NCBI GenBank assembly: GCA_030612585.1 | Contig: JAUWNP010000130.1 | Coordinates: 1 to 12,136, forward strand | Direction of reading: 5' to 3' | DNA length: 12,136 nucleotides | From: Anaerolineae bacterium | GTDB taxonomy: Bacteria; Chloroflexota; Anaerolineae; B4-G1 | Part shown: positions 7,035-12,136 of the stretch, one piece after another | Position numbering within the stretch: the first letter of the stretch is position 1 | Layout of the letters: each line of letters starts with the position of its first letter | Position numbers and translations under genes: made by a program | Notes under the pieces: generated by a model | What the model was told of the DNA's origin: nothing | The model's database searches: none | The model's input: the letters and a program-made list of their open reading frames with translations, nothing else

Positions 7035-7081
7035 CGTGTTGCGTATTTCGTGCCTAGCGCTCTTACGCAACACGCAACACG
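7035..7081 (+). promoter_or_regulatory. Intercistronic hairpin with two alternative 3' arms before larA
   Basis: CGTGTTGCGTA (7035-7045) is perfectly complementary to TACGCAACACG (7064-7074), an 11-bp stem with an 18-nt loop. GCAACACG recurs immediately at 7074-7081, so the 5' arm could pair with either copy. The second copy directly abuts the larA Shine-Dalgarno GGAGG (7081-7085). No U-tract follows, so this is more likely an RNA processing, stability or translation element, or a dispersed repeat, than a terminator. Confidence 0.55.
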
Positions 7082-7090
7082 GAGGATGAG

Positions 7091-8362
7091 ATGCGCGTAA
7101 AACTGGCCTACGGACGTGAGGGGTTGTGGGTGGATCTGCCCGACCGAAGCGTGACGGTGGTGGATCCACGCTTTGTAGAGGGGCTGCCCGACGAGGAGGC
7201 TGCTATTATTCAGGCGCTACGACGACCGCTGGGCACTCCCCCGCTGCGTGAGATAGTGAAACCAGAGGACACCGTCGCCATCGTCTTCAGCGACATCACC
7301 CGCCCCACGCCAAACGACCGGCTGCTGCCACCACTGCTGGCGGAACTGTGCCACGTCCCCCGCGAGCAGATCGTGCTCATCAACGCGACGGGCATGCACC
7401 GCCTCAATACGGAGGAGGAACTACGCGGCATGCTGGGGGACGGCGTCGTGGACGACTACCGCATCGTGCAGCACGACGCCTGGGACGAGAGCGGGATGGT
7501 CAATCTGGGGCAGACGCGCTTCGGCCACGAGATACTCGTCAACCGCACCTACGCGGAGGCCACGGTTAAGATTCTGACCGGCTTTATCGAGCCTCACTTC
7601 TTTGCCGGCTTCAGCGGTGGCCCCAAGGCGGTCCTGCCCGGCGTGGCCGGTGTCCGGTTGGTGCTGGAGAATCACAGTGCAGCCATGCTCGACCACCCTG
7701 GCGCTACGTGGGGCATCACGGCCGGGAACCCGGTATGGGAGGAGATGCTGGAGGTGGCGCTCAAGACCGATCCCACTTTCCTCCTCAACGTGGCGCTCAA
7801 CCGCGAGCGGGCCATCACCGGCGTCTACGCAGGCAGTTTGCAGGCGGCCCATCAGGCAGGGACGGCCGCCGTTCGCCAGGCGGCGATGGTGCGAGTGGAA
7901 GCGCCCTTCGACGTCGTCATCACCTCCAACTCGGGCTATCCGCTCGACCTGAACCTCTACCAGGCGGTCAAGGGCATGTCGGCGGCGGCACAGGTCGTGC
8001 GCGAGGGGGGAAGCATCATCATCGCGGCCGAGTGCTGGGACGGGGTGCCAGATCACGGTGAGTACAAGAACATCTTGCAGATGGCCGATAGTCCCCAGGC
8101 GTTGCTGGAGGTCGTCCGGCGGCCGGGGTTTCTGATGATGGACCAGTGGGAGGCTCACGTACAGGCGCGGGTTCAGTGCCGGGCCGCGGTCTACGTCAAG
8201 AACAGTTACCTTTCGGACGACGAAATACGCGCTGCGTTGCTCCGCCCCTGCCATCAGATCGAGGAGACGCTGGCGGAGTTGTTGGCCTGTTACGGCCCCG
8301 ATGCCCGCATCTGTGTCTTGCCGGAGGGGCCGCAGACGATCCCTTACGTCGGAAGCCCCTGA
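7091..8362 (+). CDS. larA: LarA-type nickel-dependent lactate (2-hydroxyacid) racemase
   Basis: A 423-residue cytoplasmic LarA-family enzyme that interconverts D and L 2-hydroxyacids by hydride transfer to a nickel-pincer nucleotide cofactor. The family's key residues are present: D68 and R71 in DITRP, H103 in TGMHR, H169 in IEPHFFAGFSGGPKAVLPG, K179 in the same block (the lysine expected to hold the cofactor covalently), H195 in ENHSAAMLDHP, and YQAVK at 290-294. These correspond to L. plantarum LarA D72, R75, H108, H174, K184, H200 and Y294/Q295/K298 as I recall them. The start ATG has GGAGG with 5-nt spacing. The cofactor genes larB, larC and larE are not in this window. LarA homologues can act on substrates other than lactate, so the substrate is uncertain. 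The gene converges with the broken MFS gene 17 bp downstream. Confidence 0.9.
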   Translation: MRVKLAYGREGLWVDLPDRSVTVVDPRFVEGLPDEEAAIIQALRRPLGTPPLREIVKPEDTVAIVFSDITRPTPNDRLLPPLLAELCHVPREQIVLINATGMHRLNTEEELRGMLGDGVVDDYRIVQHDAWDESGMVNLGQTRFGHEILVNRTYAEATVKILTGFIEPHFFAGFSGGPKAVLPGVAGVRLVLENHSAAMLDHPGATWGITAGNPVWEEMLEVALKTDPTFLLNVALNRERAITGVYAGSLQAAHQAGTAAVRQAAMVRVEAPFDVVITSNSGYPLDLNLYQAVKGMSAAAQVVREGGSIIIAAECWDGVPDHGEYKNILQMADSPQALLEVVRRPGFLMMDQWEAHVQARVQCRAAVYVKNSYLSDDEIRAALLRPCHQIEETLAELLACYGPDARICVLPEGPQTIPYVGSP

Positions 8363-8379
8363 AGCCTCCAATCCCTGCA

Positions 8380-9652
8380 TCAAGCAGGAGCAACGGCCTC
8401 GGTCACTCGAACCGCCTTCTCTGCGGCCTGCTCGGCCCGACGCCGCAGCAGGACGAATGCTGCCGCTCCGACCAGACCCAGCAGCCCGGCGGCGTACCAC
8501 ACCCAGCGCGGGTCGGCGTTGTCCATAACCAACCCGGCCAGAAGCGGCCCCACGGCCTGCGGGATCACCCAGCCGAACCCAAAGACCGCCATGTAGCGGC
8601 CCCGCATGTGTCCTCGGGCGCTATTTTGGCCACCAGCGCCTGAGAGGTCGGCATAACAACCATCTCGCCGACAGTGATGATGAACATCGCCACTATGAAG
8701 AGAACGTAAGACGAGACGAGGCCGTACATTCCGAATCCGATGGCATACAGCAGCGTGCCCAGGGCCATCATGGTCATTGGCCGGTACCGGGCAATCCGGC
8801 GGGCGATGGGGATCTGGAGCAGGACGACGGCCGTCGCATTCAGGCTCATGAGGTAGCCATAAGCCTGCTCGGAAACACCATGAGTATCCCGAAGATAGAC
8901 GCCCAGTGTGGTGTACAACTGGATATACACGACCGTCATCAGGATACAAGCCCCGATGAAAAGTGTGAACGTGACATCTCTCAGGACGTCCCAGTAGCCG
9001 GCAAAGGTCTGGCCCATTGTCTGTTCCGGCTCTCCCTCGCGCGGTGCGGGCCTGGTCTCCCGTATCGCCAGGAGCACGATGCCGCCGGTAATCGTGCTGG
9101 CTACCGCATCGCAGATGAAGAGGGGCATGTAGGAACGCGTGGCCAACAGCCCGCCGATCACCGGCCCGCAGATCCAACTGAGGTTGGTCACCACGCGAAA
9201 GATGCCAAATCCCCCAGTCCGCTTCTCCTCCGGCAGCAGATCAGCGATCATTGCCCCATGCGCTGGGCCGCCGATGCTGGCGACCAACCCCACGAACAAC
9301 ACGACGGCGAAGAACATCTCAAACGTGCCCACCAGTCCCATGGCCAGGCTGCTCAATCCGCTAATGACCAGGCCGAAGATCACCATTCCCTTCCGTCCCC
9401 AACGATCGGTCAGCGCCCCGCCGAGCATCCTCCCCACTGTGTTCGCGACCGCCATCAGCCCGAAGAGCATGCCGACCTCCGTCATCCCCACGTCGAACTT
9501 TTTCGTCACGTAGAGCAGCAAGAAGGGATTCAGAATCGTCCTGCCGAGCGTATCAATGAACATGCCCAGCACAAGTATCCAGAACTGACGAGGGTATTCG
9601 CCGTAGGTATTGTGAATGCGCTCTAGCGGCTTGTAGGTAGATACTTGTCCAT
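8380..9652 (-). pseudogene. MFS transporter, broken by frameshifts
   Basis: The 12-helix MFS sequence is split across frames. One frame (from about 9690 down to 8565) carries RQFWILVLGMFIDTLG, then the loop motif GGALTDRWGRKG and most helices, and reads out of frame after APEDTCG. The second frame continues with MRGRYMAVFGFGW and the last helices to the stop at 8380. Removing 2 bp from the GTGT at 8608-8611 would restore PED-MRGRYM, so a dinucleotide duplication is the simplest cause. At the 5' end, AGGAGG (9656-9661) and ATG (9650-9652) lie in another frame that stops after nine codons; one missing base would join it to KPLERIHNTYGEYPRQFW. Without this, the only in-frame start is a GTG at 9572 inside helix 1 with no ribosome site. 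A repaired gene would encode 423 residues, normal for the family. Substrate unknown. Sequencing error is possible. Confidence 0.85.
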
Positions 9653-9734
9653 AGTCCTCCTGTTTGATGCGATCAGTGCGTGGGAACGTTCAACTCCGCT
9701 TGGCAGATGCACAGGACTCACAACGAGGTAAACT

Positions 9735-9770
9735 CTCCCCAGAGGGTTGTGGTAAGTGCCCTCTGGGGAG
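9735..9770 (-). terminator. Strong hairpin, probable terminator of the regulator/small-protein operon
   Basis: CTCCCCAGAGGG (9735-9746) and CCCTCTGGGGAG (9759-9770) form a perfect 12-bp, GC-rich stem with a 12-nt loop. It begins 7 bp after the 96-residue gene stops on the minus strand and is followed on that strand by AGTTTACC, a short and imperfect U-rich tail. It separates that gene from the MFS remnant. Confidence 0.65.
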
Positions 9771-9777
9771 GGTAGCG

Positions 9778-10068
9778 TTATTTGCTGCTTGCACAGGGTG
9801 ATAAACTGATGTTTGTGCTGGGTGCTGAGAACCGCTGGCGAAGTTTTTTGACATAACGAGTGCTGTTAGAGGCTTCAGCCAGGGTGCCATATTTGGCTTG
9901 TAAGTGACAACCCCACTTCACCAACTGCTCACCCAGTCGGGCTAACAAAAGTTGGTAGGATGTTGTCTCGCGTTTAGACAGTTGTCGAATCAAACGCTGA
10001 TGGTTGGCTTCTTCGAGTGCTTCCCTTCGATACTCTTCTTGGACGAGTATATTCTCCCAGGTAATCAT
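9778..10068 (-). CDS. Small helical protein of unknown function (96 aa)
   Basis: I do not recognise a named family. The start is well supported: AAGGAGA (10077-10083) lies 8 nt before the ATG. The gene begins 25 bp after the ArsR-type gene stops on the same strand and ends just before a strong hairpin. The protein opens with a highly charged helix (EEYRREALEEANHQRLIRQLSKRE, roughly residues 11-34), probably a coiled coil. An amphipathic segment rich in Leu/Val/Trp (LLLARLGEQLVKWG, about 40-53) follows. The tail from ~66 is basic, then Ser-rich. There is no signal peptide or full transmembrane helix. Short proteins with this charged-helix plus 'LG-LV-WG-LQAKYG' layout are, as I recall, common in Chloroflexota without a known role. 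Operon position suggests it works with or is controlled by the regulator. Confidence 0.65.
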   Translation of the reverse strand: MITWENILVQEEYRREALEEANHQRLIRQLSKRETTSYQLLLARLGEQLVKWGCHLQAKYGTLAEASNSTRYVKKLRQRFSAPSTNISLSPCASSK

Positions 10069-10093
10069 CTTTTGTGTCTCCTTATTTTTCTAC

Positions 10094-11218
10094 TTACTTC
10101 CCCAACAAGAACGAGGAAATTGCACGCAGGGTATCTTCGACCCGCCTGGGGTTGAGTGCGTAACACTTGGCGCCGTTACAACGCCGTTCGTTGAGATAAC
10201 CCGTGGCGCTAAGTTGCTTTAGATGGCGTGAGACTGCGGATTGGCTGAGTTCCAGGTGAGTCATTATGTCGTAGGAACATTGTTCACCTCCTTCCGAAAT
10301 GAATTTCAAAATACGTAGACGGGTGTCGTCTGCCAGGGCGCTGATCCGGACAAGAATTTCGGCGCGACTCAAATCGGGAGCATATACTTGTACTCCCTCA
10401 GGGATGCGAGCTCCAAACAGCATCCACAAGGTGTTCCCAAACTTAAACTTGCCGAGGTATGGGCCCACATGTGTGGATGGGACGAAGATGAGCCGCTCTG
10501 TCCGTTCGAACTCCAGTTTCCAACATTCCTCTTCCCCAAGGTTCTGCCCTAGCACCAGTTGAGCGGCTTCGGGCTTGGATAGGTCGCTGAGGTGAAGTTG
10601 TTGAAAAGCATCTACCGAAGTCTGCAGCATCGGCACAACCCGCTCCCATTCTGAGGACAGAACATCCTCCCACATGCTCTGGAAGTGAGAAACGATGAGC
10701 GATTGCATGGCAGGCGGATCTTTGAGGTATCTATGGGCCTCAGTTTCGATCTCAGGATCAATGTGCTCTGCGGTGAACCGCTCCACCAAAAACTCCAGAA
10801 ATGCATCAACGCTTTCTAACAGCGGTGTTATGTCCATTGACACCTGGTCGCTGGCTGGGTCAGGTAGGAGGCAATATTCCCCGTTTTTCTTACGCATTTG
10901 GGCGTAGGCGTTGAAAACCCGGTCGCGCAACATAGTTGGGTCCTGGGCTGCCAGGTGGCTAACGTAGGCGGGAAAACTGGGCCAACTTCGGTCAGGGACG
11001 ACGGCATAGTACAGGCCATACGAGACGATGCGATTGTTGTGCCGTCGCTCCGGCGTCAGCGCAGCAGCGGTGCGAGTGACCCATTCGTTGAGACCAGAAA
11101 GTTTATCGCCTTTGTCGAGCAGCAGCAGACTGTTAAGGGCGTTCTGGGCTGGCTCCAGGGCTACACGGATGGGTGAGACCGTGGGCGCAACGATCAAATC
11201 TGGATCTGGGGCAGGCAT
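10094..11218 (-). CDS. ArsR-type transcriptional regulator with long N-terminal domain
   Basis: A 374-residue protein, much longer than typical ~100-residue ArsR/SmtB repressors. The ArsR-like winged helix-turn-helix is at the C-terminus (about 284-374): ISALADDTRLRILKFI, the recognition helix SQSAVSRHLKQL (about 325-336), and a wing with ERRCNGAKCYAL. Cysteines C314 (EQCSYD, in the place where metal sensors have ELCVCD), C347 and C352 could be a thiol or metal switch, but the full CxC motif is absent. The first ~280 residues are predicted soluble and alpha/beta, unrecognised apart from resemblance to other long ArsR-type regulators (for example DUF5937-like); they may sense a ligand. The frame opens 17 codons earlier, but the ATG at 11216-11218 has AGGAGG with 8-nt spacing. 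Promoter and palindrome upstream suggest autorepression. It is cotranscribed with the 96-residue protein. Confidence 0.88.
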   Translation of the reverse strand: MPAPDPDLIVAPTVSPIRVALEPAQNALNSLLLLDKGDKLSGLNEWVTRTAAALTPERRHNNRIVSYGLYYAVVPDRSWPSFPAYVSHLAAQDPTMLRDRVFNAYAQMRKKNGEYCLLPDPASDQVSMDITPLLESVDAFLEFLVERFTAEHIDPEIETEAHRYLKDPPAMQSLIVSHFQSMWEDVLSSEWERVVPMLQTSVDAFQQLHLSDLSKPEAAQLVLGQNLGEEECWKLEFERTERLIFVPSTHVGPYLGKFKFGNTLWMLFGARIPEGVQVYAPDLSRAEILVRISALADDTRLRILKFISEGGEQCSYDIMTHLELSQSAVSRHLKQLSATGYLNERRCNGAKCYALNPRRVEDTLRAISSFLLGK

Positions 11219-11262
11219 TCTTTTGTCCTCCTTTGACTTTCGGCTTACCCGATTATGATGGT

Positions 11263-11280
11263 TACCCACTTAAGCGGGTA
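11263..11280 (-). promoter_or_regulatory. Palindromic operator candidate of the ArsR-type gene
   Basis: TACCCACTTAAGCGGGTA is an 18-bp palindrome with a single mismatched pair, centred on CTTAAG. It lies from about +2 to +20 relative to the transcription start predicted from the promoter at 11289-11317, where a bound repressor would block initiation or elongation. A further half-site TTACCC (11245-11250) lies 17 bp from the first arm's TTACCC (11262-11267). The likely ligand is the adjacent ArsR-type protein (inference). Confidence 0.6.
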
Positions 11281-11288
11281 GCATACAT

Positions 11289-11317
11289 ATTATACACGAA
11301 GTTTCCAGAAATGTCAA
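11289..11317 (-). promoter_or_regulatory. Consensus sigma70 promoter of the ArsR-type operon
   Basis: On the minus strand a perfect TTGACA (11312-11317) and a perfect TATAAT (11289-11294) are separated by exactly 17 bp. This is the best promoter in the window. The transcription start is expected near 11282, giving a leader of about 64 nt that contains the palindrome and the AGGAGG ribosome site. Confidence 0.85.
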
Positions 11318-11397
11318 GGGGGAAAGAAGGGAAAAGCAACGATTTCGCGGTCAACGGTCAGATCTGGGGAGTGAATGGTCGGGGAGGGGCTATCAAC

Positions 11398-11889
11398 TCA
11401 AGAGGCTGCGGGCGGCGTCGCCCTTCTCCGCGCCGCTGCTGCCTGGCGCACCCGCCCCGCTAGCGCAGATACACCCCACGCCGTAGGCAGAGCCAGCAGT
11501 GTACCACCATTGATCACTATGCTGACCTGAAACCAGATATCAGAGGCGGCCGGAAATGAGCCAAGAAAAACTTCTGTCCCGGCCATCAGCCAGTAAATGG
11601 CTAGCACTCCTCCCGCCATCACGCAGCCAGCGACAAACGCAGCGAAGAGGCCGTGCAGTCCGCCCAACCGCTTCACCCAGGCCGCTACCACTGCTGCCAC
11701 GCCCGCCTGCATCAGTGCGGCCAGCGCGACTTGCCCGAATAGCATCCAGGCCACAAATATTTCGGACCCTACGAAGTCCAGTCCGAGGCTAATGATGAAC
11801 GACAGTACGCAGAAGAGGGATGGTTCCCTACGCTGTGATGTAGGGTAAGATATTCGTGGAATCAGGTTTTTTCCCCTGAACGTTTTCAC
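11398..11889 (-). CDS. Small multispanning membrane protein, unknown function, 5' end altered
   Basis: A frame of up to 163 residues from a GTG at 11887-11889 (weak GGGAG about 10 nt upstream). I do not recognise the family. From residue ~28 it reads as an integral membrane protein with about four helices. These cover FCVLSFIISLGLDFV, the segment from EIFVAWMLFG to VVAAWV, the segment from LFAAFVAGCV to IYWLMAG, and the segment from FQVSIVINGG to ALAG. It ends in a basic Arg/Ala tail. Residues 1-25 (MKTFRGKNLIPRISYPTSQR...) are encoded inside the MITE-like element and look unlike the rest. The natural start has therefore probably been lost or replaced, and translation might instead begin at an internal ATG such as WMLFG. 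The 3' end lies ~80 bp upstream of the ArsR promoter with no obvious terminator. Confidence 0.6.
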   Translation of the reverse strand: MKTFRGKNLIPRISYPTSQRREPSLFCVLSFIISLGLDFVGSEIFVAWMLFGQVALAALMQAGVAAVVAAWVKRLGGLHGLFAAFVAGCVMAGGVLAIYWLMAGTEVFLGSFPAASDIWFQVSIVINGGTLLALPTAWGVSALAGRVRQAAAARRRATPPAAS

Positions 11890-12039
11890 TCAGAAACGTC
11901 TCCCAGATACGGGCAAAAGGCGGCTTTTTAGGCCAAAAACGGCATATCTAGGGAACAAATTTAGCCTGGGCAGACAAAACTACTATATTGCGACCCACGA
12001 ATAATTCACCTTTTTATCACAAACTAGGGAACCATCCCT
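11816..12039. mobile_element. MITE-like element with ~45-bp imperfect terminal inverted repeats
   Basis: The left end (11816-11859) and the reverse complement of the right end (11995-12039) align over 45 columns with about 36 matches and one gap, by hand. The outer 15 bp (AGGGATGGTTCCCTA) are identical, TGTGAT is shared, and TATTCGTGG is identical. The tips are themselves small hairpins (AGGGA/TCCCT). The 224-bp body has no credible coding frame of its own. It holds minor inverted repeats (TCAGG/CCTGA near 11863-11878, ACGTTT/AAACGT near 11880-11899). No target-site duplication is visible. From 12040 to the right edge I see no supported gene. Confidence 0.6.
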
Positions 12040-12136
12040 AACGTAACGGTTGCGCAATCAGAAGGCACATGTTTCATGAAGGCTCGAATTTGAACAGATG
12101 CAAAGCCAACTGAACAGCTACCAGGCCAGACAGGCA

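Noticed and set aside
7421..8500. 359-codon minus-strand frame under larA
   Set aside because: Shadow of the larA coding sequence; its translation is Arg/Gly/Val/Asp-rich without recognisable motifs.
9690..9777. Promoter for the MFS remnant
   Set aside because: Only a TTGAAC without an acceptable -10 box was visible, so no promoter is claimed.
12074..12136. Minus-strand frame from the right edge, 20 residues ending EPS-stop, considered as the end of a transposase
   Set aside because: Too short to identify; other frames on both strands are also open at the edge (for example an ATG at 12098 on the plus strand with no ribosome site).

Overview
This window looks like a chromosomal segment of a Chloroflexota bacterium, probably Anaerolineae-like. 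The clues are moderately high GC with sharp local swings, a secreted S8 protease with a DUF11 repeat and a 'Y-x-x-P-x-x-RN'-type tail, REP-like GC palindromes, an oligonucleotide-repeat spacer between genes, a nickel-type LarA, a FAD-dependent ThyX and a long ArsR-type regulator. The taxonomic call is inference from family content; there is no rRNA or other marker.

Left part, minus strand (1-3545). A large YfhO-like multispanning membrane protein runs off the left edge. It is preceded by a GT2 glycosyltransferase 22 bp upstream, and a consensus promoter sits at 2985-3013. The two probably form a cell-surface glycan operon. Further right is a compact thioredoxin gene (start corrected to 3545).

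Centre, plus strand (3593-8362). The thioredoxin and S8 protease genes are divergent, and their promoters share almost the same -35 bases (3593-3599). The protease mRNA is predicted to be leaderless. The rightward cluster is S8 protease, GNAT acetyltransferase (8-bp overlap), thyX (after a heptamer repeat) and larA (after a hairpin). The protease carries two or three REP-like 36-bp units, in frame, between its propeptide and catalytic domain.

Right part, minus strand (8380-11889). An MFS transporter gene is broken by at least one and probably two frameshifts. Next come a strong hairpin terminator, a 96-residue helical protein of unknown function, and a 374-residue ArsR-type regulator. The regulator gene has a perfect -35/-10 promoter and a palindrome at the predicted transcription start, so it is probably autoregulated. 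Beyond it is a small four-helix membrane protein whose first ~25 codons lie inside a 224-bp MITE-like element (11816-12039).

I do not see a complete new defence or biosynthetic system. The most unusual features are the shared -35 divergent promoter, the REP insertion in the protease, the heptamer spacer carrying stop and Shine-Dalgarno signals, and the MITE-like element at the start of the membrane gene.
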